Shown: positions 35,508 through 44,829, counted from the stretch's first letter. The stretch: 64,000 nucleotides of DNA from Buttiauxella ferragutiae (GCF_001654915.1 NZ_LXEQ01000034.1), one strand, 5' to 3'. Made by a program: numbers and translations. Notes: generated by a model from the sequence alone, not told the origin.

Positions 35508-35718
35508 GATGAACCCTCAGGTAAAAATACTAAATTAAGTTATTCACTATTCACCCATTTTTTCCAATCAGCACTATCTGGTTTTAAATAAATGAACCCC
35601 GCCCAACACGACATCCCCAATAGCCGTTTGCCAGCATGGGGAGTGTTATTGGTGATTATTGGCAGGTTTGTCTTTATCATCAAAAGACAAATATCGCGAA
35701 GAGTTGTCAGGAGTAATT

Positions 35719-35940
35719 ATGGAAGTGAAATGTCCGCTGTGTGAAACCCCATTACAGCAAACAGACTCGGGCGCGCGCTGCGAAACCTGCAAGCAGGATT
35801 TTCGCCTGGAAGCCCGCTGCCCGGATTGCCATAAGCCGCTGGAAGTTTTAAAAGCGTGTGGCGCAGTCGACTATTTCTGCCAAAACGGCCACGGATTGAT
35901 TTCGAAGAAACGCGTCGATTTCGTGCCTGTTGCGAACTAA
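35719..35940 (+). CDS. yfgJ: zinc-ribbon protein YfgJ
   Basis: The protein has 73 residues with paired CxxC motifs: CPLC and CETC form one ribbon, CPDC and a C-terminal YFCQNGHG pair another. Relatives (DUF1407) are of unknown function. The frame opens at 35659, but the ATG at 35719 (MEVKCPLCE) has AGGAG upstream and matches E. coli. Its stop is only 3 bases from the convergent xseA stop. Confidence 0.92.
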   Translation: MEVKCPLCETPLQQTDSGARCETCKQDFRLEARCPDCHKPLEVLKACGAVDYFCQNGHGLISKKRVDFVPVAN

Positions 35941-35943
35941 GTT

Positions 35944-37326
35944 CTAACTTTTCGCAACCGTTTTACGCTTGCGAGCAGATTTCACCGGTGTAATGCCGGT
36001 GACCTGGCTTTCTACCCAACCATCCTCCAGACGCGTCGTTAGCGTATCTCCGGAATGCACTTGTTTGGTCTTTTTCAGCACTTTGCCGTCTGTCGCCGTA
36101 GTCACGCTATAACCACGCGCAAGGGTTGCCAGCGGGCTGACTGCTTCAAGCTGCGCAATAGCGGTGCCAAAGCGCTGGCGGGTATTGCTCAGGCGGACAG
36201 TCACAACCTGCGATAAGCGATATTCAAGCTGTTGCAAGCGAGTCTGCGCACGGTGAATTCTTGGCTGCGGTTGTTGTTGATTCAAACGTTGCATCAGGCG
36301 TTGCTGCTGCTGAGTGGTGCGGCGCAGTTTGGCATCCATTGCTCCATTCAGGCGCTGTTGCAAGCGCTCGAGCGTAGTTTGCTGGCGAGCTAAACGCAGC
36401 TGTGGATGTTGTTGTTGCAAACGATGATGTAAGCGGGTGAAACGCTGCGTGCGCTGGGCGAGGTAGTAATCCATCGCCATTTCCATGCGTTGCTGTTGCG
36501 ACTGAATCTGGCGTAACAGCTCCACCTGATTACGGCTAACAATTTCTGCCGCTGCAGAAGGAGTCGGAGCACGAACATCGGAGACAAAATCGGCGATCGT
36601 GACGTCAGTTTCATGACCTACGGCGCTAACTACGGGAATTTGACTGGCAAATATGGCGCGAGCCACGCGCTCGTCGTTAAAACTCCACAAATCCTCCAGC
36701 GAACCACCGCCGCGCCCAACAATCAACACGTCGCACTCTTTGCGGAGGTTGGCCAATTCGATAGCACGCACGATTTGCAGTGGCGCATCGGCGCCCTGAA
36801 CCGCAGTGGGGTAAATGATCACTGGCAACGAAGGGTCACGACGTTTCAGGATATGCAGGATGTCATGCAGTGCGGCACCGGTTTTTGAGGTAATGACCCC
36901 AACCTGATGCGCAGGGGTTGGCAATGGCTGCTTATGAATTTGGTCGAATAAACCTTCAACGGTGAGGCGCTGTTTTAATTCTTCATACTGCTGCTGCAAC
37001 AGCCCTTCACCGGCAGGTTGCATACTTTCTACGATGATTTGGTAGTCACCACGCGGTTCATACAGTGTTAGCGTGGCGCGCACCAAAACCTGCTGCCCGT
37101 GTTGCGGACGGAAGGTGACGCGACGATTGCTGTTGCGGAACATCGCCCCACGAATTTGAGCGGTATCGTCTTTGAGTGTGAAGTACCAGTGACCGGAAGC
37201 CGGTTGGGTAAAGTTGGAAATTTCACCGCTGATCCAGACTTGCCCCATCTCTTGTTCCAGCAGCATACGCACCGTCTGATTCAGGCGGCTGACAGTAAAA
37301 ATTGCAGGGGTATTTTTCGTTGGCAT
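35944..37326 (-). CDS. xseA: exodeoxyribonuclease VII large subunit
   Basis: Large subunit of the single-strand-specific exonuclease VII, partner of XseB. The protein has 460 residues. An N-terminal OB fold (about 1-100, with SGEISNFTQPASGHWYFTLKD) precedes the catalytic core (about 130-310) containing the conserved GRGGGSLEDLWSFN and SAVGHETDVTIADFVSD. A long glutamine- and arginine-rich coiled coil (about 270-400) follows, then a C-terminal segment with ARGYS. It is divergent from guaB with 169 bases between. Confidence 0.96.
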   Translation of the reverse strand: MPTKNTPAIFTVSRLNQTVRMLLEQEMGQVWISGEISNFTQPASGHWYFTLKDDTAQIRGAMFRNSNRRVTFRPQHGQQVLVRATLTLYEPRGDYQIIVESMQPAGEGLLQQQYEELKQRLTVEGLFDQIHKQPLPTPAHQVGVITSKTGAALHDILHILKRRDPSLPVIIYPTAVQGADAPLQIVRAIELANLRKECDVLIVGRGGGSLEDLWSFNDERVARAIFASQIPVVSAVGHETDVTIADFVSDVRAPTPSAAAEIVSRNQVELLRQIQSQQQRMEMAMDYYLAQRTQRFTRLHHRLQQQHPQLRLARQQTTLERLQQRLNGAMDAKLRRTTQQQQRLMQRLNQQQPQPRIHRAQTRLQQLEYRLSQVVTVRLSNTRQRFGTAIAQLEAVSPLATLARGYSVTTATDGKVLKKTKQVHSGDTLTTRLEDGWVESQVTGITPVKSARKRKTVAKS

Positions 37327-37418
37327 GTGACCTGGATCAAATTCTAAATCAGCAAGTTATTCGGTCGATAGTACCTTTCGTATTCGTCTTGGCAAGGAGT
37401 TTTCTTAAAAAAGTGTGG

Positions 37419-37444
37419 ATGCAATCGATTCCGCTCTGTATAAT
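37419..37444 (+). promoter_or_regulatory. guaBA promoter with PurR-like operator
   Basis: TATAAT at 37439-37444 lies 52 bases before the guaB ATG. ATGCAATCGATTCCGC (37419-37434) matches 11 of 16 bases of the PurR consensus and sits just upstream of the -10 element, as in E. coli, where PurR represses guaBA. Confidence 0.65.
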
Positions 37445-37495
37445 GCCGCGGCAATATTTTATCTGTTCTCATTCACCCCAGGTTGAGATATTGCC

Positions 37496-38962
37496 ATGCT
37501 ACGAATCGCTAAAGAAGCACTGACGTTTGATGACGTTCTCCTCGTTCCAGCTCACTCTACAGTTCTGCCTAACACGGCCGATCTCAGCACCCAATTGACC
37601 AAAACTATTCGTTTGAATATCCCTATGCTCTCAGCAGCAATGGATACCGTAACGGAAGCCCGTCTGGCCATCGCATTGGCTCAGGAAGGTGGACTTGGTT
37701 TTATTCACAAAAACATGTCTATTGAGCGCCAGGCTGAAGAAGTCAAACGCGTGAAAAAACACGAAAGTGGCGTTGTAACTGACCCACAGACCGTGCTGCC
37801 GACTACCACTCTGCACGAAGTTAAAGAACTCACCGCACGTAATGGTTTTGCGGGTTACCCTGTGGTCACTGAAGCCAATGAACTGGTCGGTATTATTACC
37901 GGTCGCGACGTTCGCTTTGTCACCGACTTAAACCAGCCTGTTAGCGTGTACATGACCCCGAAAGAGCGTCTGGTTACCGTGAAAGAAGGCGAAGCTCGTG
38001 ATGTCGTGCTGTCTAAAATGCACGAAAAGCGTGTTGAGAAGGCGTTGGTCGTTGACGGTAATTTCCATCTGCACGGTATGATCACCGTAAAAGACTTCCA
38101 AAAAGCGGAACGTAAACCTAACGCCTGTAAAGACGACCAGGGCCGTCTGCGTGTTGGGGCGGCCGTAGGCGCAGGTGCGGGCAACGAAGAGCGTATCGAC
38201 GCTCTGGTGGCCGCTGGTGTCGACGTTTTACTGATTGACTCCTCTCATGGTCATTCCGAAGGCGTTCTGCAACGTATTCGTGAAACTCGCGCTAAATATC
38301 CTGACCTGCAAATCATTGGCGGCAACGTTGCTACAGCCAATGGCGCTCGTGCGCTGGCTGACGCTGGTGTGAGTGCGGTTAAAGTCGGTATCGGCCCAGG
38401 CTCCATCTGTACCACTCGTATCGTCACTGGCGTGGGTGTTCCGCAAATTACTGCGGTTGCTGATGCTGTTGAAGCACTGGAAGGCACAGGCATCCCTGTT
38501 ATTGCTGACGGCGGTATCCGCTTCTCTGGTGATATCGCTAAAGCTATCGCGGCGGGCGCATCTGCTGTGATGGTTGGCGGCATGCTGGCAGGAACTGAAG
38601 AATCTCCAGGCGAAATCGAACTCTACCAGGGCCGTTCTTTCAAATCCTACCGTGGTATGGGTTCTCTGGGGGCGATGTCTAAAGGTTCTTCTGACCGTTA
38701 CTTCCAGACTGACAACGCAGCCGACAAACTGGTACCGGAAGGTATCGAAGGCCGCGTGGCTTACAAAGGCCGTTTGAAAGAGATCGTTCACCAGCAGATG
38801 GGTGGCCTGCGTTCCTGTATGGGTCTGACCGGCTGTGGTACCATCGACGACCTGCGTACCAAAGCGGAATTTGTACGCATCAGCGGTGCGGGTATTCAGG
38901 AAAGTCACGTCCACGATGTGACGATTACTAAAGAGTCCCCGAACTACCGTATGGGCTCCTGA
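37496..38962 (+). CDS. guaB: IMP dehydrogenase
   Basis: Rate-limiting step of GMP synthesis: IMP to XMP with NAD+. The protein has 488 residues, the E. coli length. The catalytic cysteine is C305 in GPGSICTTRIVTG. A CBS-domain pair (about 95-205) interrupts the TIM barrel. GGIRFSGDI and the mobile flap near 400-430 are intact. First gene of guaBA. A stem-loop lies in the 68-base spacer to guaA. Confidence 0.98.
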   Translation: MLRIAKEALTFDDVLLVPAHSTVLPNTADLSTQLTKTIRLNIPMLSAAMDTVTEARLAIALAQEGGLGFIHKNMSIERQAEEVKRVKKHESGVVTDPQTVLPTTTLHEVKELTARNGFAGYPVVTEANELVGIITGRDVRFVTDLNQPVSVYMTPKERLVTVKEGEARDVVLSKMHEKRVEKALVVDGNFHLHGMITVKDFQKAERKPNACKDDQGRLRVGAAVGAGAGNEERIDALVAAGVDVLLIDSSHGHSEGVLQRIRETRAKYPDLQIIGGNVATANGARALADAGVSAVKVGIGPGSICTTRIVTGVGVPQITAVADAVEALEGTGIPVIADGGIRFSGDIAKAIAAGASAVMVGGMLAGTEESPGEIELYQGRSFKSYRGMGSLGAMSKGSSDRYFQTDNAADKLVPEGIEGRVAYKGRLKEIVHQQMGGLRSCMGLTGCGTIDDLRTKAEFVRISGAGIQESHVHDVTITKESPNYRMGS

Positions 38963-38969
38963 TTCTCCT

Positions 38970-38998
38970 CGCCCGGCTTTATGCCGGGCGATTTTCTT
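38970..38998 (+). other. intercistronic stem-loop between guaB and guaA
   Basis: CGCCCGGC pairs perfectly with GCCGGGCG around TTTAT and is followed by ATTTTCTTTA. It resembles a weak terminator inside the guaBA operon and could lower guaA relative to guaB. Confidence 0.6.
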
Positions 38999-39030
38999 TA
39001 TCTGTTTCACTTGCCTTGGAATAAGCGTCA

Positions 39031-40608
39031 ATGACGGAAAATATCCATAAACATCGCATACTTATCCTTGATTTCGGTTCTCAGTATACACAACTTGTTG
39101 CGCGTCGTGTGCGCGAGCTTGGCGTTTACTGTGAGCTGTGGGCATGGGATGTCACGGAAGCACAGATTCGTGATTTCAATCCAAGCGGTATCATTCTTTC
39201 TGGTGGACCGGAAAGTACTACCGAGCAGAACAGTCCACGAGCGCCTGAATATGTCTTTACTGCAGGTGTGCCAGTATTTGGTGTGTGCTATGGCATGCAG
39301 ACCATGGCGATGCAGCTCGGCGGCCATGTTGAAGGTTCCAGTGAACGTGAGTTCGGTTACGCACAAGTTGAAGTGAAAACTGATAGCGCATTGGTTCGCG
39401 GTATCGAAGATTCCCTGAGCGCCGATGGTAAACCGTTGCTGGATGTCTGGATGAGCCACGGCGATAAAGTCACTGCGATCCCGTCTGACTTCGTTACCGT
39501 TGCCAGCACCGAGACTTGCCCGTTTGCGATTATGGCAAACGAAGAAAAACGTTTTTATGGCGTGCAGTTCCACCCGGAAGTGACCCACACCCGTCAGGGT
39601 CAGCGTCTGCTGGAGCGTTTTGTTCTGGATATCTGTGGCTGCGAAGCGCTGTGGACTCCGGCAAAAATCATTGAAGACGCGATTGTTCGTCTGCGTGAAC
39701 AAGTGGGTAACGACAAAGTTATTCTGGGCTTGTCTGGTGGCGTGGATTCTTCCGTTACCGCTATGCTGCTGCACCGCGCGATTGGCGACCGTCTGACTTG
39801 CGTATTCGTGGATAACGGCCTGCTGCGTTTGAACGAAGCTGAACAAGTGATGGACATGTTTGGCGACCACTTCGGCCTGAACATTGTTCACGTTAAAGGT
39901 GAAGAACGCTTCCTGTCTGCGTTGGCGGGCGAGAACGAACCAGAAGCGAAACGTAAAATCATCGGCCGTGTGTTCGTTGAAGTGTTCGATGAAGAAGCAC
40001 TGAAACTGGAAGATGTGAAGTGGCTGGCGCAGGGCACCATTTATCCGGACGTTATCGAATCTGCTGCCTCTGCGACCGGTAAAGCACACGTCATCAAATC
40101 TCACCACAACGTGGGCGGCTTGCCGAAAGAGATGAAGATGGGTCTGGTTGAGCCGCTGCGTGAGCTGTTCAAAGACGAAGTACGTAAAATTGGTCTGGAA
40201 CTCGGCCTGCCGTACGACATGCTTTACCGTCACCCGTTCCCGGGGCCAGGTCTTGGTGTGCGCGTATTGGGCGAAGTGAAGAAAGAATACTGCGACCTGC
40301 TGCGTCGTGCTGATGCCATCTTTATTGAAGAACTGCATAAAGCAGATCTCTACAACAAAGTAAGCCAGGCATTCACCGTGTTCCTGCCAGTTCGCTCCGT
40401 TGGCGTGATGGGCGATGGCCGTAAATACGATTGGGTTGTCTCACTGCGCGCAGTGGAAACCATCGACTTTATGACCGCGCATTGGGCGCACCTGCCATAT
40501 GATTTCCTTGGCCGCGTATCCAACCGCATTATCAACGAAGTTAACGGCATTTCCCGTGTGGTTTACGATATTTCTGGCAAACCGCCAGCGACTATCGAGT
40601 GGGAATAA
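39031..40608 (+). CDS. guaA: GMP synthase (glutamine-hydrolysing)
   Basis: Converts XMP to GMP using ATP and glutamine. The protein has 525 residues. The class I glutamine amidotransferase domain (about 1-205) has the nucleophile C86 in FGVCYGMQTMA and His/Glu in QFHPEVTH. The ATP-pyrophosphatase domain has the P-loop LSGGVDSSV, and the C-terminal dimerisation domain ends in KPPATIEWE. Second gene of guaBA. Confidence 0.98.
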   Translation: MTENIHKHRILILDFGSQYTQLVARRVRELGVYCELWAWDVTEAQIRDFNPSGIILSGGPESTTEQNSPRAPEYVFTAGVPVFGVCYGMQTMAMQLGGHVEGSSEREFGYAQVEVKTDSALVRGIEDSLSADGKPLLDVWMSHGDKVTAIPSDFVTVASTETCPFAIMANEEKRFYGVQFHPEVTHTRQGQRLLERFVLDICGCEALWTPAKIIEDAIVRLREQVGNDKVILGLSGGVDSSVTAMLLHRAIGDRLTCVFVDNGLLRLNEAEQVMDMFGDHFGLNIVHVKGEERFLSALAGENEPEAKRKIIGRVFVEVFDEEALKLEDVKWLAQGTIYPDVIESAASATGKAHVIKSHHNVGGLPKEMKMGLVEPLRELFKDEVRKIGLELGLPYDMLYRHPFPGPGLGVRVLGEVKKEYCDLLRRADAIFIEELHKADLYNKVSQAFTVFLPVRSVGVMGDGRKYDWVVSLRAVETIDFMTAHWAHLPYDFLGRVSNRIINEVNGISRVVYDISGKPPATIEWE

Positions 40609-40649
40609 CCCGTCTTTAGGCATAACTGTCACTATCTGGCAGTCGATTG

Positions 40650-40769
40650 CTGACAAAGGGTGATGAACGGATTTTGTAGGGTGGATAAGCGTTAGCGTCA
40701 TCCACCATTTTCGCCAGTTTTGTCGGATGACGCTGCGCATATCCGACCTACGAAAAGGTTTGTCATCAG
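40650..40769. repeat. REP/BIME-like palindromic element, copy 1
   Basis: The core at 40676-40751 has two inverted REP-like arms, GTAGGGTGGATAAGCGTTAG with ATCCACC, and GTCGGATGACGCTGC ending ATCCGACCTAC. The core is framed by CTGACAAAGG on the left and GGTTTGTCATCAG on the right, an imperfect inverted pair also seen around the other copies (44660-44792 and 63110-63228). It lies just after guaA, before the shared terminator. Confidence 0.85.
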
Positions 40770-40773
40770 TCGA

Positions 40774-40799
40774 AGCCCATTTTTTAATGGGCTTTTTTT
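40774..40799. terminator. terminator between guaA and the convergent pyrophosphatase gene
   Basis: AGCCCATT, loop TTTT, AATGGGCT followed by TTTTTT. It serves guaBA on the plus strand. Confidence 0.9.
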
Positions 40800-40809
40800 A
40801 TGATGTAAT

Positions 40810-41700
40810 TTAACCAAGCCGCGCATGCAGCCAGGGAAGGAGCTGTTTTTTGCGACTTAACATTCCGGCGATGGTGCAGGGGGCATTATCGGCAAGTGCA
40901 GGGCCAGCAAAATAGAGCCTTGAGCACTCAGTGCTGATATCGGTCAGCATCAAAACCACCAGGTCAGCCCCGGATGTGGTGACCCGCTGTTCCATCGCTA
41001 ATTTAAGTTCATCCATAAGCGGTTCTACCTGGTCCAGCGAATATAATTCGAGTTGTGCAGCTAGCACTTTATTCCCCGAAATATCAAACATTTTACTGTC
41101 TTTATTCAGCAACTCTTCTGCGCTCAAACCGACAATATCTGTCTTCGCGGTCAGTAAATCACGAATGAAATCTTCCCGATCTACTTTTGCCAGAGAGCAG
41201 AGCTCATCAATGGCCTGGCGATCGTCGTCAGTGGTGGTCGGTGAGCGAAGTGCTACGGTATCACTCAACGCGGCTCCTAACAGCAAAATGGCTTCGCCAG
41301 GGGAAATCTCACGGCGAATAGCTGGGGTCATCAACTGCCATAACAAGGTCGCACTGCTGCCGACAGGTTTTATCCAGACTTCAGGGGGGAGTTGAGTGAT
41401 TAGGCCGCCAAGACGGTGATGGTCGATAATCCCGACAACATTGCTTTCACTCAGTGACGCAGGCCCCTGAGCGGGTTCGGTGAAATCAACCAGCCAGACA
41501 TCTTTGCCCGCCAGGGAATCATCAAGCAGCGGCGGAGGCGTCAGGCCCGCATGGCGAAAAATATAGGCTGTTTCTGGGTTTAATTCACCGAGGCGAAATG
41601 CCTGAGCATTTTGCCCTTTAATCGTCAGCCAACGCGCAGCCATGTATGCAGTGCAGACCGTATCGCTGTCGGGATTCAGATGGCCAAAGACATGTATCAT
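40810..41700 (-). CDS. ppaC: manganese-dependent inorganic pyrophosphatase (family II, DHH-DHHA2)
   Basis: Hydrolyses pyrophosphate to phosphate. The protein has 296 residues. DHH-family ligands are visible: H7, D11 and D13 in FGHLNPDSDTV, an aspartate in LVDFTE, DHH in IIDHHRLGG, and an aspartate in ALSDTVALRSP. The DHHA2 domain carries the SRKKQ substrate motif near the end. In Bacillus-type enzymes the second motif reads VDHNE; here it is VDFTE, keeping the metal aspartate but losing the next histidine. It has a GGAGAG ribosome site. E. coli K-12 lacks this family and uses the unrelated Ppa, so this is an accessory gene. Confidence 0.88.
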   Translation of the reverse strand: MIHVFGHLNPDSDTVCTAYMAARWLTIKGQNAQAFRLGELNPETAYIFRHAGLTPPPLLDDSLAGKDVWLVDFTEPAQGPASLSESNVVGIIDHHRLGGLITQLPPEVWIKPVGSSATLLWQLMTPAIRREISPGEAILLLGAALSDTVALRSPTTTDDDRQAIDELCSLAKVDREDFIRDLLTAKTDIVGLSAEELLNKDSKMFDISGNKVLAAQLELYSLDQVEPLMDELKLAMEQRVTTSGADLVVLMLTDISTECSRLYFAGPALADNAPCTIAGMLSRKKQLLPWLHARLG

Positions 41701-41850
41701 TTAATCTCTCCTGGTCACAAATTTATTCTTCGCGCTTCATGGCGGGTCGTTAGAGTATAGGTCGCCATCCGCAGTCATTTCACAATGTTCAGGCGAGCAG
41801 AATCGACCACCTGTCTGGCGGTTAGAATATCAATGTTTTGAGGTGAGGCG

Positions 41851-42039
41851 TTACCGGCTAGTGTTATCCACAGACAAGCTGTTTTGCTGTGTTTCTACTT
41901 TGTCCTGATGATGGTACCAGGCACCGATAGCAGAGTAGACAAAACGGCCAAAAAGGAAGAGAAAACTGATGAGCAGAATAATGCGGGTCATACGATTGTT
42001 AAACTTATGTCGTCTTCGCATACTCGTAACCTGTGTCAC
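41851..42039 (-). CDS. yfgG: small membrane protein YfgG (DUF2633)
   Basis: The protein has 62 residues with one membrane helix (about 18-38, MTRIILLISFLFLFGRFVYS) after a basic N terminus (MRRRHKFNNR), so the N terminus should be cytoplasmic. It closely matches E. coli YfgG in length and sequence. Its function is not established from sequence. In E. coli it is also divergent from yfgF. Confidence 0.85.
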   Translation of the reverse strand: MTQVTSMRRRHKFNNRMTRIILLISFLFLFGRFVYSAIGAWYHHQDKVETQQNSLSVDNTSR

Positions 42040-42386
42040 GCAAATGAACCTTGATGTTTACCCGTCAACCGCGGGCGACGGTGGTATTTAGACACAGCGT
42101 TACTTGAAGGTCAAATGCCGGACATCTCAGAGTCATTTACGGAATCATTCACCCTTGTTATATGAGCATATCTTAATATTGGCTGATTAATATATATACA
42201 GTCATTGTTTTGAATTCTTTACTCAAGAAATGAAAACTCCGGCAAGAAGTTGATATAGATCACCTTCATCAGATAATCCCTAACTAAAATCTGCACTCCG
42301 TTCCATAGCAATATGGCTTATCGACCAGGCAGGATTCCTGTTCGGAGTTTACCCAGGCTGGATGACAGGGTTTTTGGCGACAATCA
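42040..42386 (+). promoter_or_regulatory. yfgG-yfgF divergent control region with FNR-like box
   Basis: A 347-base gap. TTGATATAGATCAC at 42250-42263 matches the FNR consensus TTGAT-N4-ATCAA at nine of ten positions. TAAAAT at 42285-42290 is a suitable -10 and would place the start near 42297, putting the box at about -41.5, the class II FNR position. E. coli YfgF is known as an anaerobically expressed enzyme under FNR control. The 90-base leader has no clear ribosome site. The left part (42040-42240) shows AT-rich sequence and nothing else I can name. Confidence 0.65.
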
Positions 42387-44624
42387 ATGTATCTGGCAAG
42401 CTGGTATCAGAAATCTAAAAACAAATGGTGGGCGCTTCCTTTGGTGCTGCCAAGTATTCTGCTGCCCATCGCGATGTGGTGTAACGCCCATACCATCATG
42501 GATGGCGGGCTGGTGTTCCTGGTCTACATGCCGCTTGGTTTGATGACCGCATTTATGTTGATTTTCGGATGGGCAGCCCTGCCGGGAATTATGCTTGCGC
42601 TATCGATCTGCTTTATTCCATTTAGTGGTGAGTTTGCCCCATTAATTGCGGTCATACATTTCTTAATTCCCATAATGATAAGCTGGGGTGGCTATCGTAT
42701 TTTCGTGCCCCGACGCAATTCAGTTATGTTTGGTGTCATCACCCTTACAGCACCACGCATGATTTGGTTGATACTGATCAACTCATTGATTTTTTGGGCT
42801 ATCTACCAGTTTGGTATTTTCTTTGGCTGGTACCAGGTTGCGGGCCAAAACAGTGTAGAAAATCTTTTCCATGCCAGGACATTAATCAATTTTCAGGCAG
42901 TGCTGATTGGTTGTTTAACCGGTATACCGTTCTTTTATATCGTCATCCGGATGTGCCGCAATCCGCGTTTTGTTTTCTCGTTTATTTCGCGAATGAAAGC
43001 GCAGATGCAGTCGGGGGTGACGAAAACGGAGATGGCACTTTGGGCCGCATTTGTCGTCCTTCTGATTAGCCTGCTGTTATTGCCAAATAATGATTACAGC
43101 ACCATTTTCACCACCGATTACACGCTAACGCTCATTCTGCCGGTCATGCTGTGGGGGGCAATGCGTTTTGGTTTCCTGTTTATCACCACCATCTGGACCG
43201 TTATTTTAACTATCCTGTGCAGCGGTTTTCATAACTACTTGCCGCCCTACATGGGCTTTCAGCTCCATCTGGCTATAGCTTCATCGTGTTACGCCGTCTT
43301 CTCGGTGACTATTTATCTGATGGCGGTTGTTACCACTCGCCAGCGCTTTCTGCATAGAAAAGCACGCCGTGTTGCGTTTATTGACCCCGTCGTACAGATG
43401 CCAAATTTACGGGCACTTAACCGCGAATTATCCACTCATCCGTGGTCGGCGTTAGCTTTTTTGCGTGTGCCAGAGCTAGAGCTTTTAGGGCGTAACTACG
43501 GCGTACAACTACGTATCCAATATAAGCAGCAGCTCAATGATTATCTGCAACCTTTCTTGAGCAATAACGAAAATGTTTATCACCTGTCAGGCCATGAATT
43601 GGCAGTGCGCGTAAATTATGATTCGTATCATGAGCGCATTGAGTCCCTTGATCAGCATGTGAAAAAATTTCGCTTTATGTGGGATGGCATGGCGATGCAG
43701 CCACAAGTGGGCATCAGTTATTGCCATATTCGCCAACCCGTCACCCACATTTACTACCTGCTGGGCGAACTCAGCACCATGGCTGACTTGTCGCTAACGA
43801 CCCTAAAACCAGAAAGCTTGCAGCAACAGGGGTCAAACCATGTGCAGAACGCGGTGAGAAATAAAGTCGCAATGATGAACCGCCTGCAGATAGCGATTGA
43901 TTCCGGAAGTTTCGTGTTGATGGTGCAGCGTATCGAAGGGATCCGCGGCGATAATTATCATGAAATATTGCTGCGTATGAAGGGCGATAACGAAGGGGAT
44001 AATCTGTTTATGCCTGACGCGTTTTTGCCGGTGGCACATGAGTTTGGCTTATCTTCTAAAATCGATAGATGGGTATTAGAAGCCACATTGAAATTTATGA
44101 ATAACCATCGGGAACAACTCCCCGGCAGCCGTTTTTCCATCAACTTAACTCCGGCATCGGTGGGACGATTGCAGTTCGCCAGTGAAGTGAAAAACTTGTT
44201 GAAATGCTACAACATTGAACCCTGGCAGCTTATTTTTGAAATTACTGAAAGCAACTCGTTAACTAATATTGAACAGGTCAATGCGACGTTGAACGCATTA
44301 CAAAATATGGGGTGCCGGATAGCGATTGATGATTTTGGTACCGGTTACGCCAGTTATGCACGTCTGAAAGATATTAATGCGGACATCCTCAAAATCGACG
44401 GCAGTTTTATTCGCAATATGATGACCAGTAGCCTGGATTATCAGATTGTGGATTCTATCTGTCAGTTGGCGCGCATGAAAAAGATGCAGCTGGTGGCTGA
44501 GTATGTTGAAAGCGAACAGGTCAAAGCCGCCGTGCAAAGCCTCGGAATCGATTACGTCCAGGGCTACTTGATAGGACGCCCGCAACTGCTTGAAACTCTG
44601 CTTGAGCAGCCAGATAAGGCGTAG
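42387..44624 (+). CDS. yfgF: cyclic-di-GMP phosphodiesterase YfgF (MASE1-GGDEF-EAL)
   Basis: Membrane-bound enzyme that hydrolyses c-di-GMP. The protein has 745 residues. About eight or more membrane helices form the MASE1 region (1-320). The GGDEF domain (about 335-480) is degenerate, with no GGDEF signature. The EAL domain (about 490-735) begins EILLRM instead of EALLR but keeps DDFGTGYASYARL, NLTPAS, EITES, KIDGSFIRN and AEYVE, as in active E. coli YfgF. The sensory part diverges more from E. coli than the EAL part. Divergent from yfgG and downstream of an FNR-like box. Confidence 0.93.
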   Translation: MYLASWYQKSKNKWWALPLVLPSILLPIAMWCNAHTIMDGGLVFLVYMPLGLMTAFMLIFGWAALPGIMLALSICFIPFSGEFAPLIAVIHFLIPIMISWGGYRIFVPRRNSVMFGVITLTAPRMIWLILINSLIFWAIYQFGIFFGWYQVAGQNSVENLFHARTLINFQAVLIGCLTGIPFFYIVIRMCRNPRFVFSFISRMKAQMQSGVTKTEMALWAAFVVLLISLLLLPNNDYSTIFTTDYTLTLILPVMLWGAMRFGFLFITTIWTVILTILCSGFHNYLPPYMGFQLHLAIASSCYAVFSVTIYLMAVVTTRQRFLHRKARRVAFIDPVVQMPNLRALNRELSTHPWSALAFLRVPELELLGRNYGVQLRIQYKQQLNDYLQPFLSNNENVYHLSGHELAVRVNYDSYHERIESLDQHVKKFRFMWDGMAMQPQVGISYCHIRQPVTHIYYLLGELSTMADLSLTTLKPESLQQQGSNHVQNAVRNKVAMMNRLQIAIDSGSFVLMVQRIEGIRGDNYHEILLRMKGDNEGDNLFMPDAFLPVAHEFGLSSKIDRWVLEATLKFMNNHREQLPGSRFSINLTPASVGRLQFASEVKNLLKCYNIEPWQLIFEITESNSLTNIEQVNATLNALQNMGCRIAIDDFGTGYASYARLKDINADILKIDGSFIRNMMTSSLDYQIVDSICQLARMKKMQLVAEYVESEQVKAAVQSLGIDYVQGYLIGRPQLLETLLEQPDKA

Positions 44625-44633
44625 AAAGCAATA

Positions 44634-44654
44634 AACGCCCTGATGGGCGTTTTA
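44634..44654 (+). terminator. terminator after yfgF
   Basis: AAACGCCC, loop TGAT, GGGCGTTTTA, nine bases after the yfgF stop. The same hairpin recurs in inverted form at 44797-44816, flanking the REP element between. Confidence 0.8.
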
Positions 44655-44659
44655 GATGG

Positions 44660-44792
44660 CTGACAACGGTCATTAAACAGGTGTTGTAGGGGGGATAAGC
44701 GCTAGCGCCATCCACCATTTTCGCCTGTTGTTGCAGATAAAAGTGTCGGATGACCCTGCGCTTATCCGACCTACGAAGAGGTTTGTCATCAG
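44660..44792. repeat. REP/BIME-like palindromic element, copy 2
   Basis: The core at 44686-44774 has the same paired arms as copy 1 (GGATAAGCGCTAGCGCCATC and ACCCTGCGCTTATCCGACC) with a longer centre (GTTGTTGCAGATAAAAGT). Outer CTGACAACGG and GGTTTGTCATCAG frame it. It lies between the convergent yfgF and ppx. Confidence 0.85.
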
Positions 44793-44796
44793 TCTG

Positions 44797-44816
44797 AAAC
44801 GCCCATCAGGGCGTTT
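44797..44816 (-). terminator. terminator after ppx (inverted copy of the yfgF terminator)
   Basis: AAACGCCC, loop ATCA, GGGCGTTT: the exact reverse complement of the hairpin at 44634. It lies 14 bases past the ppx stop on the minus strand. Confidence 0.7.
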
Positions 44817-44829
44817 GTGCTTTTTGCTG

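Noticed and set aside
39028..40338. 436-codon open frame antisense to guaA
   Set aside because: It lies wholly opposite the strongly conserved guaA and starts with no ribosome site; its composition (rich in His, Phe, Gln, Thr) is the usual shadow of a highly expressed gene.
42313..42543. 76-codon frame overlapping the yfgF start, possible leader peptide
   Set aside because: No clear ribosome site and it overlaps yfgF out of frame by over 150 bases; no similarity to known proteins.
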